Positions 6,970 through 14,118 of a DNA stretch of 15,388 bases are shown piece after piece. The notes below the pieces were generated by a model, which was not told the DNA's origin, did no database searches, and saw only the letters and a program-made list of their open reading frames with translations. The DNA lies in NCBI GenBank assembly GCA_025997655.1, contig BNUW01000053.1:1-15388 (forward strand), given 5' to 3'. The translations under genes and the position numbers were made by a program. The stretch comes from Spirochaetia bacterium. GTDB taxonomy: Bacteria > Spirochaetota > Spirochaetia > Treponematales > Breznakiellaceae. Each line of letters opens with the position of its first letter. Position 1 is the first letter of the stretch.

Positions 6970-7581
6970 ATGCCAGGGAAAATATATAAGGTCACATTAA
7001 CAGACGAAGAAAGAGAAGTATTACACGACATAATCAACCGGGGAAAACATAATGCACAGAAACGGAAACGCGCACAAGCGTTGCTGTTGGTCGATGAAGG
7101 ATATACTGATGTAATGGTCGCAGATCGTACTGGTATGTCCCGGCGCGGGCTTGAACAAATGAGGCAGCGATTTGTCGAAGAAGGTTTTGAGGTAACCCTG
7201 GAAGGAAAACCCAAAGGACACCGCCCGCGGGCATTACAGGGAAAGGATGAAGCCCATCTGGTTGCGTTAGTATGCGGCCCGAAACCTGACGGATGTACCC
7301 GATGGACATTACGTCTTTTACAGAAGACCTGGACAACGCTCGCGCATACGGATACAAAAACCGTTTCCTATGAAACTATTCGAAGGACTTTAAAAAAAAC
7401 GAAATTAAACCTTGGCGAAGCCGCGGACCAAGGTCCGATGAATGGTGTCGGACTTTAGTCCGCTCCCGCCGGAACAAAATGGCGAACCGGACAATTGAAC
7501 TCATGCACCGTTTTGACAATGTGTATTGTGATGGAAAGGCTTGCGGTACTAAGACCTGTACCGCCGCAAAGGTACTATTCT
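6970..7581 (+). pseudogene. IS630-family transposase, truncated and decayed
   Basis: The intact part runs from the ATG at 6970 (GGGAGG about six bases upstream) for roughly 145 codons. It is the N-terminal helix-turn-helix half of an IS630/Tc1-mariner type transposase: a TLTDEEREVL opening, RKRAQALLLVDEGYTD, TGMSRRGLEQMRQRFVEEG, and THTDTK-like HTDTKTVSYETIRRTLKKTKL. The open frame stops at 7456-7458. Homology seems to go on in shifted frames: DEWC at 7437-7448 and PPEQNGE at 7466-7486. Weaker resemblance to the VYxRPYDP region follows up to about 7580. Two small palindromes (7424-7437, 7449-7462) interrupt it. The DDE catalytic domain is missing, so the element cannot move by itself. No terminal inverted repeats could be assigned. 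It lies between the mscS promoter and the convergent ATPase gene. Confidence 0.85.
7424..7462. repeat. Pair of 14-bp mini-palindromes inserted in the transposase remnant
   Basis: CGGACC-AA-GGTCCG (7424-7437) and CGGACT-TT-AGTCCG (7449-7462) are both 6-2-6 palindromes, 11 bases apart. Removing both exactly joins the upstream transposase frame to DEWC, Leu (CTC at 7463-7465) and PPEQNGE in a single frame. The outer arms GCGGAC (7423-7428) and GTCCGC (7458-7463) can also pair with each other, so the whole block could fold as one nested structure. Confidence 0.65.
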
Positions 7582-7584
7582 AAT

Positions 7585-8856
7585 TTATGGCCCGAGGAGT
7601 GCCAGCGGAACGATATGTACACCATCTTTACGGGTATAGGCGTAGGGGCCTGAGTTTATAACCAGCTTGACGACACGGTATTCGTTAAATTGATTTTCAA
7701 GCCAATGAAGATGCCTGAGTTCGGCGCCGGTTATGGTTGGCGCAATTTTTACTTCAATGGCGATAATTGCTTTTCCTTTTTCAATAATAAAATCAACCTC
7801 GTGATCCCCGGAAGAAGTACGAAAATGCCGCAGCCGGGCGTTACCGGCCAAGGCATAGGTTTGGAGGCTCAGGGCAGTCAGGGCTTCAAACAGGCAGCCG
7901 GTTATGGTTTTCTCCCGTGATCCCAGGGGTTCTATGCCGGTTCCCTGTAAAAGCCGGTCAGGGGTAATATCCAAGAGCCGCGCGCTCAGGGCCGGATCCG
8001 CCAAAAAGTGTTTTGGTGTTTTTCCAAGGTACTTAAAGCTTGTCCCGCCGGGCAGCCAGGGCTCCACTTTGTCGATGAGCCAGAGAGACTCCAGCGTATC
8101 CCTATAGGCAAGGGTAGTGTTTTTGGCCGGCTTGTTATGTTCCCCCGGTGTAGCAGCGTCAAGGATCGCCTGGTACGAGGCAGTACCTGCGGTTGCCGCC
8201 GCATAGGCGCGCAGCCAATTCCGTAAAACATCGGGCTTCCGAACCATCTGCCCCATTTCAGGAAATTCCCGGCTTACGATATTATCAAGATACCCATCCA
8301 ACTGAGCCTCCTGCGCCCGCATGGAAAGGGAACGAATCCCCGGAAAACCTGAACAGAGTATCTCCCGTAAATAATCTTCCAGTTTCAGGGGGCATTGCCC
8401 GTCAATAACCGCAGTACCTTCGGATAATAGATCGATAAGAGAAACCGTTGGCTGGGCCAATCCGCGTTCTGCCATGGAAAGGGGCCGCATCCGTAGGCGG
8501 ACAATACGCCCGGCGCCGCTATGGATATGTGCCGCACGGGGTAGTGCCGATCCGGTCAATAAAAATTGACCGCCTTTATTATTCTGATCCACCTGACGCC
8601 GCACATAATCCCACACCACCGGGAGCCACTGCCATTCATCAATAAGAAGCGGCTTTGCACTCCGTTCTAACAATTCAGGGGAATTCTCAACCAGTTCCCG
8701 GGTAACCGGATTATCCAGCTGTACTGTTTCGGCGGCAAGACGCCGGGCAGTTGAGGTTTTACCGACGGCTTTTGCCCCTTCAATAAGGATTGCCGGCAGT
8801 TCCGCCGCAAGCTCCCGGAGCGGCCGGTCAAGGATACGCGGCTGATATGGTTCCAT
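7585..8856 (-). CDS. AAA family ATPase with DUF4143 C-terminal domain
   Basis: A 423-residue ATPase of the AAA/DUF4143 family, common in anaerobes and of unknown function. Walker A is IEGAKAVGKTS (around residues 25-35), Walker B is PLLIDEWQWLP (69-79), and a sensor-like LLTGSALPR follows. The C-terminal part holds VDFIIEKGKAIIAIEVK with Asp355, Glu368 and Lys370, reminiscent of the D-ExK core of the PD-(D/E)XK fold, as often seen in this family. I chose the ATG at 8856 because AAGGAAAG lies just upstream. An ATG at 8877 would add MGCEGKI, has no ribosome site and falls at the edge of the leader repeats. It is convergent with the transposase remnant and divergent from hprK. Such genes are mobile and often autoregulated or linked to toxin-antitoxin-like behaviour, but nothing here proves that. 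Confidence 0.85.
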   Translation of the reverse strand: MEPYQPRILDRPLRELAAELPAILIEGAKAVGKTSTARRLAAETVQLDNPVTRELVENSPELLERSAKPLLIDEWQWLPVVWDYVRRQVDQNNKGGQFLLTGSALPRAAHIHSGAGRIVRLRMRPLSMAERGLAQPTVSLIDLLSEGTAVIDGQCPLKLEDYLREILCSGFPGIRSLSMRAQEAQLDGYLDNIVSREFPEMGQMVRKPDVLRNWLRAYAAATAGTASYQAILDAATPGEHNKPAKNTTLAYRDTLESLWLIDKVEPWLPGGTSFKYLGKTPKHFLADPALSARLLDITPDRLLQGTGIEPLGSREKTITGCLFEALTALSLQTYALAGNARLRHFRTSSGDHEVDFIIEKGKAIIAIEVKIAPTITGAELRHLHWLENQFNEYRVVKLVINSGPYAYTRKDGVHIVPLALLGP

Positions 8857-8877
8857 TATCTTTCCTTCACACCCCAT

Positions 8878-8938
8878 ACTGAGCGGATTTTTGCCCTTCT
8901 ACTGAGCGAATTTTTGCCCTTCTACTGAGCGAATTATA
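8878..8938. repeat. 23-bp tandem repeat in the leader of the ATPase gene
   Basis: Two units, 8878-8900 and 8901-8923, differ at one base. A third partial unit at 8924-8938 runs into the -10 box. Each unit begins ACTGAGCG and ends TTGCCCTTCT on the plus strand. The units lie between the ATPase promoter and its start codon, so they are transcribed as leader RNA or serve as tandem operator sites. Confidence 0.85.
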
Positions 8939-8961
8939 GGGTTTTTACGGATCGAGTTCAA
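8933..8961 (-). promoter_or_regulatory. Promoter of the DUF4143 ATPase gene
   Basis: On the minus strand TTGAAC (8961-8956) and a perfect TATAAT (8938-8933) are 17 bases apart. The start is expected near 8926, so the leader contains the tandem repeat. The -35 overlaps the left arm of the dyad at 8959-8984. Confidence 0.7.
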
Positions 8962-8984
8962 GACGTCCCTTCTTTTCCGTCTTG
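8959..8984. promoter_or_regulatory. Inverted repeat between divergent promoters (candidate operator)
   Basis: CAAGACG (8959-8965) and CGTCTTG (8978-8984) form a perfect 7-bp inverted repeat with 12 bases between. The left arm touches the -35 of the ATPase promoter and the right arm overlaps the -35 of the hprK promoter. One bound dimer could control both genes. Confidence 0.55.
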
Positions 8985-9010
8985 CCAGACCCCCCCCCTT
9001 GTTCTATGAT
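8982..9010 (+). promoter_or_regulatory. hprK promoter with poly-C spacer, probably leaderless
   Basis: TTGCCA (8982-8987) and TATGAT (9005-9010) are 17 bases apart. The spacer contains nine consecutive C (8990-8998). The expected start, about seven bases after the -10, falls on or next to the ATG at 9017. No Shine-Dalgarno sequence precedes that ATG. A leaderless transcript is therefore likely, and changes in C number would alter spacer length and promoter strength. Confidence 0.6.
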
Positions 9011-9016
9011 AATCCT

Positions 9017-10006
9017 ATGGCGGAAAAGCAGTTCACCGTTTTAGATCTTATCGATATTGATCTAAAGGAACACAATTCCCTTAACCTGCACTGCATCGGG
9101 GGCCGGAAAGGGCTTTCCCGGGAGATTAACAGCCCGGACCTCAACCACCCCGGTCTGGCCCTTTCGGGCTTTTACGACCTTTTTGCCAACCGGCGCATCC
9201 AGTTATTTGGCCGGGGGGAATGGGCCTATCTGGGCAAGCTGGAGGAGGAAGGAAAGGATGATGTCCTTAAACAGATGTTCACCTACCTCATCCCCTGCTG
9301 CATCTTTACCCATGGCAATACCCCTACCAAATCTTTTTTTGAAGCCGCCGAAGCATCGGAATGTCCTATCCTCCAAACGGACCTGGAAACCACGGAATTT
9401 TCCTCCCGGATCATCCGTATCCTTTCCAATATCTTTGCCCCCCGGCAGAGCGTCCATGGGGTGCTGGTGGAGGTCTACGGCCTGGGTATCCTCATCCTGG
9501 GGGATTCCGGGGTGGGGAAAAGTGAAACCGCCCTTGAATTGATAGAACGGGGGCACCGGCTGGTGGCGGACGATGTGGTGGAAATCCTCTGCGTCAACGG
9601 TAACGTCCTTATCGGCGCCGGGGCGAATAAGATTATCGGCCACCACATGGAGATCCGGGGCTTGGGGATCATCAATATCACCCACCTTTTCGGGGTCCGG
9701 GCCATTCGGGAGGAGAAACGGATACAGTTGGTGGTTAAATTGGAGGAATGGGACCCCAAAAAAATGTACGACCGTCTGGGGATGGAAGATGAGTTCGCCG
9801 AATTTCTGGGGGTCAGTATTCCTAAGCTGGAGATTCCCGTAAAGCCGGGCCGGAATATTCCTATTATTATTGAAACGGCGGCCATGAACGAGCGGCTCAA
9901 GAAGATGGGGTATAATTCGGCCAAGGAATTCAATCAGAATATTCTTAAATGGATCGAAAGCGACGCGGCCCGGTCGGTGTATTTCGGGCAGGAAGATATA
10001 ATTTAA
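9017..10006 (+). CDS. hprK: HPr kinase/phosphorylase
   Basis: A 329-residue bifunctional enzyme that phosphorylates HPr on Ser46 with ATP or pyrophosphate and reverses the reaction by phosphorolysis. The N-terminal regulatory domain covers about residues 1-130. The catalytic domain has the conserved His147 (SVHGVLVEVYG), the P-loop GDSGVGKSE (162-170), the paired Asp in VADDVVE (185-186) and the HprK signature MEIRGLGIINI. I chose the ATG at 9017, giving MAEKQFTVLD. A TTG at 8999 would add MFYDNP, but those codons are the promoter -10 region. Its substrate HPr is encoded 15 bases downstream. In spirochetes HPr and HprK occur with few or no sugar permeases, so the role is probably regulatory. 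It heads the operon that runs to holA. Confidence 0.95.
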   Translation: MAEKQFTVLDLIDIDLKEHNSLNLHCIGGRKGLSREINSPDLNHPGLALSGFYDLFANRRIQLFGRGEWAYLGKLEEEGKDDVLKQMFTYLIPCCIFTHGNTPTKSFFEAAEASECPILQTDLETTEFSSRIIRILSNIFAPRQSVHGVLVEVYGLGILILGDSGVGKSETALELIERGHRLVADDVVEILCVNGNVLIGAGANKIIGHHMEIRGLGIINITHLFGVRAIREEKRIQLVVKLEEWDPKKMYDRLGMEDEFAEFLGVSIPKLEIPVKPGRNIPIIIETAAMNERLKKMGYNSAKEFNQNILKWIESDAARSVYFGQEDII

Positions 10007-10021
10007 AAGTGGGCGGGGAAA

Positions 10022-10288
10022 ATGGTTGAACAGATGGTAACAATTCAAAACAGGGCCGGGATTCATGCCCGCCCCTCGGCGTTGCTGGTGCAGACCGCAA
10101 AGGATTTCCAGTCCAACATCTACCTGGAAAAGGGAAACGACCGGATAAACGGGAAGTCCATCATGGGTATCCTCACCCTGGGGGCCTCCTATGGGACTGA
10201 AATAAAGGTTATCGCCGAAGGGGCAGATGAACAGGCCGCCCTGGACGCCATGGTAAAGCTGTTTAACAAAAAATTCGAAGAGGAGTAG
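10022..10288 (+). CDS. ptsH: Phosphocarrier protein HPr
   Basis: An 88-residue HPr of normal length. Both regulatory sites are at their classical numbers: His15 in AGIHARPSA, phosphorylated by enzyme I, and Ser46 in INGKSIMGIL, the target of HprK. The C-terminal helix is present (AALDAMVKLFNKKFEEE). The ATG has GGCGGGGAA just upstream and lies 15 bases after the hprK stop; the histidine kinase gene begins four bases after its stop. Keeping Ser46 together with hprK in one operon points to signalling through P-Ser-HPr, perhaps towards the adjacent two-component system. Enzyme I and sugar-specific EII genes are not in the window. Confidence 0.96.
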   Translation: MVEQMVTIQNRAGIHARPSALLVQTAKDFQSNIYLEKGNDRINGKSIMGILTLGASYGTEIKVIAEGADEQAALDAMVKLFNKKFEEE

Positions 10289-10292
10289 GGCC

Positions 10293-12071
10293 ATGAAGAT
10301 GGTTCGGACGCGTCCAACCTACTCAATCATCAATGTCCGGGGGCTCATTCTCCTCTATATTTTACTCTCCGTCCTGACGATTCTCTTTTCCCACTCCTTT
10401 TTCGGGGACACCCTCCAGGACGGCCGTCCTCCCAGCATATTGAACACCATCGTGTTTTTTACGGTCCCGGTGGTCCTCCTGGTTTTTATGGCGGTTTCGC
10501 TGGTACGTCTCCTGCGTGACACCATACTCCGCCGCCGGGGGAATAAATTCCAAACCCGGCTCATGGGCTACTTTATCATTACCGTGGCGCTGGCTGCGGT
10601 ACCGGTTACCATTATCACCATCCAGTCGGTGTACGAACTGGTGCGCTTCTGGCGGTCCGTCAATATCAACAGCGCCCTCCAGTATGCCCAGAATATGGCC
10701 ATGGAAAACTACTCCATGCACCTGGAACGGTTCGAAATACTCGCCCTTGAAGCAGATTTCGACACCCTCATGGCCGATCCAAAGGACACACTGGCTGAAT
10801 ACCTCCGGACCGCCGACCGCCGGTCCGCCGGCCTTCGGGCGGTGCAGGACTTCCGGCTGAAGGATGACGGGACCTGGGACAGCCTGGGCTTCCGGGGGGA
10901 CCCGGGTTGGGAACTCAGCGCTCCCCCGTCAAACCAGAGCGGCTTTGTGTCCCGGGAACTCCCCCGGGATACCGATACCATCCGGTACATCCAGGTACCC
11001 CGGCGGGCCTTCTACCGGGTTCTCAGCTACACCCTTGGAGAGGGCTTTGACGAAACAATAGCGGCCCTGGAAAACGAACAGGCCCGGTTTGAGGTGATCA
11101 ATTCCCTGGAGCTGAACGTCAAACCCCTGATTATCTACTATTATGGTGTCTTTCTATTTCCCACCCTGCTGATGACCATCATCATCACCATCTCCTTTTC
11201 CCGAAAGATTACGTCCCCCATCGTGGAACTGGCGGATGCCACCGCCCGGGTGGCGGAGGGTGATTTTTCCATTCAAATTCTCTCCCGGCCCGGGGATGAA
11301 CTGGGACGGCTGATCAGCTCCTTTAACGCCATGGTGCAGAACCTGGAAAAATCCCAAAACGCCCTGCTCAAGGCGGAAAAAATATCGATCTGGCAGACTA
11401 TGGCCCAGCAATTGGCCCACGAGATAAAAAATCCCCTCACCCCGATCAAGCTTTCGGCGGAGCGGGTACTGCGGAGATGGCGGAATGAACCGGAGCGGGT
11501 GGGGGAAATTCTGGAAAGTTCCATGCTGGCCATCATCCAGGAGGTGGAGGGCCTTGCCACTATGCTCACCGAATTCCGCACCCTGTCCCGGCCTACGGAA
11601 CTTTCCCATACCCAAACCATGATACAGGAGCTGATTGAAGAATCCATCGGCCTCTACCGGGGGAGCTATCCGAAGATTGAGTTTGACACCGGTCATGTGG
11701 GGGCGATTTCGGTAAAGATGGAAAGGCGCTACCTTTCCCAGATCCTGACCAACCTGATAATCAACGGTATTGATGCCATGGACGGCGAAGGGCGGACGAC
11801 CAAAGGTCGTTTAGAAATACGGACCGATCTTGTCAAAAAGCGGGAAAGCCGGTATTGTAGACTGAGTATTAAGGATACCGGGAAGGGTATTTCGGCGGAA
11901 GAGGGGGCTGAAATATTTACCCCCTATTTTACCACCAAAGAATCCGGCACCGGTTTGGGGCTTCCCATTGTGGAGCGCATCGTCAGCGACCACGGGGGAG
12001 CCATTTGGTTTAATTCGGCGATAGGGCTGGGAACCACCTTTTTTATCGACCTCCCCATTGATGAAGGATGA
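10293..12071 (+). CDS. NtrY-like membrane sensor histidine kinase
   Basis: A 592-residue sensor kinase with NtrY-like layout. Hydrophobic segments lie near 13-33, 50-72, 92-112 and 280-302, with a soluble sensing region of about 165 residues before the last. A HAMP domain (about 303-355) is followed by HisKA with His376 in AQQLAHEIKNPLTPIKLSAERV. The ATPase domain has NLIINGIDAMDG (N box), DTGKGIS, YFTTKESGTGLGL and GLGTTFF. No PAS domain is evident between HAMP and HisKA, where NtrY proteins often have one. Residues 501-506 (RTTKGR) are an odd insert between DGEG and LEIR, encoded by a perfect-arm palindrome at 11796-11810. The gene follows ptsH by four bases and its stop overlaps or touches the regulator start. 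The regulator encoded next is its likely partner; the signal is unknown. Confidence 0.92.
   Translation: MKMVRTRPTYSIINVRGLILLYILLSVLTILFSHSFFGDTLQDGRPPSILNTIVFFTVPVVLLVFMAVSLVRLLRDTILRRRGNKFQTRLMGYFIITVALAAVPVTIITIQSVYELVRFWRSVNINSALQYAQNMAMENYSMHLERFEILALEADFDTLMADPKDTLAEYLRTADRRSAGLRAVQDFRLKDDGTWDSLGFRGDPGWELSAPPSNQSGFVSRELPRDTDTIRYIQVPRRAFYRVLSYTLGEGFDETIAALENEQARFEVINSLELNVKPLIIYYYGVFLFPTLLMTIIITISFSRKITSPIVELADATARVAEGDFSIQILSRPGDELGRLISSFNAMVQNLEKSQNALLKAEKISIWQTMAQQLAHEIKNPLTPIKLSAERVLRRWRNEPERVGEILESSMLAIIQEVEGLATMLTEFRTLSRPTELSHTQTMIQELIEESIGLYRGSYPKIEFDTGHVGAISVKMERRYLSQILTNLIINGIDAMDGEGRTTKGRLEIRTDLVKKRESRYCRLSIKDTGKGISAEEGAEIFTPYFTTKESGTGLGLPIVERIVSDHGGAIWFNSAIGLGTTFFIDLPIDEG
11796..11810. 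repeat. 15-bp mini-palindrome inside the histidine kinase ATPase domain
   Basis: ACGACC-AAA-GGTCGT is a 6-3-6 palindrome lying exactly on codon borders. It encodes TTKGR between Arg501 and Leu507. Removing it leaves DGEG-R-LEIR, the usual tight turn of the kinase ATPase domain. It shares GACC-AA-GGTC with the palindrome at 7424-7437. Confidence 0.6.
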
Positions 12072-12073
12072 CC

Positions 12074-13504
12074 ATGACAAAAATTTTGATTATTGATGAT
12101 GAACCGGGGATACGCAAAACCCTGGCTTCTATATTAGAGGACGAGCATTACCAGGCCTTTACCGCCGAAGACGCACTCCGGGGTCTGGAAATCCTGGGCG
12201 AGGAGCCTGTCAGCCTGGTTTTTCTGGACGTGCTGCTGCCCAAGCTGGGGGGCCTTGAAGCCCTGGAGCGTATTCGGGAGACCTGGCCCCAGTTAGAGGT
12301 GGTGATGATCTCCGGCCATGCCAATGTGGATATGGCGGTACGGGCGGTAAAAGCCGGGGCTTTCGACTTTCTGGAAAAGCCCCTTTCCCTGGACCGGGTG
12401 CTCACGGTGTGCAATAACGCCCTGACCATGCAGAAGCTTCGGGAAGAAAATTCGACCCTGAAAAAAAGCATCCTGACCTCCGATGAGATCATCGGTACCA
12501 GCCCTGCCATTGAAAAGGTGCGGGAGACTATCAAGCAGGCGGCGGCCAGCGATGCCCGGATACTGATCACCGGGGAGAACGGCAGCGGGAAGGAACTGGT
12601 CGCTCGGGCGGTACACCGCCTCTCCTCCCGTGCGGACAAGCCCTTTGTGGAGGTGAACTGCGCCGCCATCCCGGAAGCCCTCATCGAAAGCGAACTCTTC
12701 GGCCACGAAAAGGGGGCCTTTACCGACGCCGTTTCCAGCCGCAAGGGCCGCTTCGAGTTGGCGGACAAGGGCACCCTCTTTCTGGACGAGATTGGGGACA
12801 TGTCCCTGGCCGCCCAGTCCAAGGTCCTCCGGGTCATCCAGGAGCAGAAACTTGAGCGGGTGGGGGGCGAAAAAACCATAGAGACCGATGTGCGGATTCT
12901 GGCGGCCACCAACAAAGACCTGGAACAGGAGTGCGCGGCGGGCCGGTTCAGGGAGGACCTCTTTTTCCGGCTGAACGTCATCCCCATCTTCATGCCCCCC
13001 CTGCGGGAACGGCCCGAGGATATCGTCCTTCTGCTCCATCATTTCCTCAAGGATAACGGTGTGCCGGAGATAGAAGATGCGGCCCGAGATATGCTTACGG
13101 CCTACGAATGGCCGGGAAATGTGCGGGAACTAAAAAACCTTGCGGAACGGATCACGGTGATGTGTTCCGGGGAAACGATTCGGGCTGAGGCGCTCCGGGG
13201 GCTGTTGGACCAGAGGTCGGGAGCCCATGGCTCCATGCGAAAAACACCTGCTTCCTTAGAAAGTGATCCGAATTCATTAAAAAAAGCAGAAAATTCTGAA
13301 TCAACTACTTTACAAAACCCTTTGTCCCTGGATATATTTAGTTTAGGGTATACCGAAGCCAAAGAACTATTTGAAAAGAACTATCTGGAATGGCAGCTTG
13401 CGAAAAACAGCGGTATCATTTCTCATACGGCGGAAGCTATTGGTATTTATCCAAGTAATCTCCATGCTAAGATTCGAAAGTATGGGCTAAGGACAGAACG
13501 ATGA
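12074..13504 (+). CDS. NtrC/NtrX-like sigma-54 dependent response regulator with GAFTDA variant
   Basis: A 476-residue regulator in three parts. The receiver has phospho-acceptor Asp52 in LVFLDVLLPK, with the acidic pocket IIDDEPG and Lys in FLEKPLS. The AAA+ domain has Walker A GENGSGKE (167-174), Walker B GTLFLDEIGDM and arginine-finger region FREDLFFRLNVIP. The C-terminal Fis-type helix-turn-helix (TAEAIGIYPSNLHAKIRKYG) binds DNA. The loop that contacts sigma-54 reads GAFTDA (12713-12730), not GAFTGA. A Ser/Asn-rich linker of about 45 residues before the Fis domain uses AT-rich codons unlike the rest. I prefer the ATG at 12074, which has AAGG seven bases upstream; the ATG at 12068 overlaps the kinase stop but has no proper spacing. 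Its stop overlaps lexA by four bases. The probable kinase partner is encoded just upstream. Confidence 0.92.
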   Translation: MTKILIIDDEPGIRKTLASILEDEHYQAFTAEDALRGLEILGEEPVSLVFLDVLLPKLGGLEALERIRETWPQLEVVMISGHANVDMAVRAVKAGAFDFLEKPLSLDRVLTVCNNALTMQKLREENSTLKKSILTSDEIIGTSPAIEKVRETIKQAAASDARILITGENGSGKELVARAVHRLSSRADKPFVEVNCAAIPEALIESELFGHEKGAFTDAVSSRKGRFELADKGTLFLDEIGDMSLAAQSKVLRVIQEQKLERVGGEKTIETDVRILAATNKDLEQECAAGRFREDLFFRLNVIPIFMPPLRERPEDIVLLLHHFLKDNGVPEIEDAARDMLTAYEWPGNVRELKNLAERITVMCSGETIRAEALRGLLDQRSGAHGSMRKTPASLESDPNSLKKAENSESTTLQNPLSLDIFSLGYTEAKELFEKNYLEWQLAKNSGIISHTAEAIGIYPSNLHAKIRKYGLRTER

Positions 13505-14118
13505 GAGGACTTACCCGGCGGCAAAAGGAAGTACTGAACTTCATCACGGAGTATATTGCCATTCATGCCTACCCTCCCACCATACGGGAGATCGGGGACC
13601 ATTTTGATATTTCCGTCAAAGGGGCCTACGACCATGTGGAGGCACTGCGGAAAAAGCAGATCCTGCGGCTGGGGGATAAGCGATCCCGGACCATCGAAAT
13701 TATCAAGGATGAAACTGATCCCGCCGCTAACGAGCCGGTAGTTTCGGTGCCCCTGCTGGGTACGGTTGCCGCCGGGCAGCCCATCCTGTCGGATGAAAAC
13801 TGGGAAGGGGTTGTTCCCATCCATCGTTCTCTGCTAAAAAAGAACGCGGATTATTTCGCCCTCAAGGTTCGGGGGGATTCCATGACCGGGGCGGGTATTG
13901 TTGACGGGGACATCGCGGTGATTGAACGGCAGGAAACGGCGGAAAACCGGGAGATTGTGGCGGCTCAGGTGGATGATGAGGGGTATACCCTGAAACGGTT
14001 CTTTAAGGACGCCAACCGGATACGGCTGGAGCCGGAAAACGTCAACTACAAGCCCATTTATACCCAGCACGCCCGTATTCTGGGCCGTCTGGCTCATATC
14101 ATCCGCTCCTACGCCTAA
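13501..14118 (+). CDS. lexA: LexA repressor (SOS regulator)
   Basis: A 205-residue LexA of standard length. The N-terminal winged helix-turn-helix begins LTRRQKEVLNFI and contains PPTIREIGDHFDIS and GAYDHVEALRKK. The autocleavage site is Ala91-Gly92 in LLGTVAAGQPI. The catalytic dyad is Ser127 in VRGDSMTGAGIVDGD and Lys165 in GYTLKRFF. RecA-stimulated self-cleavage of such proteins lifts repression of DNA repair genes. The start overlaps the response regulator stop as ATGA, and its own stop TAA shares a base with the holA ATG. Because it is embedded in the operon, there is no intergenic space for a classical self-operator directly upstream. The hprK promoter about 4.5 kb upstream, or an internal promoter, must drive it. 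Confidence 0.96.
   Translation: MRGLTRRQKEVLNFITEYIAIHAYPPTIREIGDHFDISVKGAYDHVEALRKKQILRLGDKRSRTIEIIKDETDPAANEPVVSVPLLGTVAAGQPILSDENWEGVVPIHRSLLKKNADYFALKVRGDSMTGAGIVDGDIAVIERQETAENREIVAAQVDDEGYTLKRFFKDANRIRLEPENVNYKPIYTQHARILGRLAHIIRSYA

Noticed and set aside
7543..7564. Inverted repeat GCGGTAC-N8-GTACCGC in the transposase remnant as a third inserted palindrome
   Set aside because: The bases between and around the arms still resemble transposase coding sequence, and removal does not repair a frame, so it may be chance.
8878..8938. CRISPR-like repeat
   Set aside because: The units are directly adjacent with no spacers and there are no cas genes; it is a tandem repeat.
9203..10294. Long minus-strand open frame opposite hprK and ptsH
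   Set aside because: HprK and HPr on the plus strand have complete catalytic motifs; the opposite frame is a compositional shadow.
12148..12993. Long minus-strand frame inside the response regulator
   Set aside because: Shadow of a clear NtrC-type gene on the plus strand; Ser/Arg-rich and without recognisable motifs.
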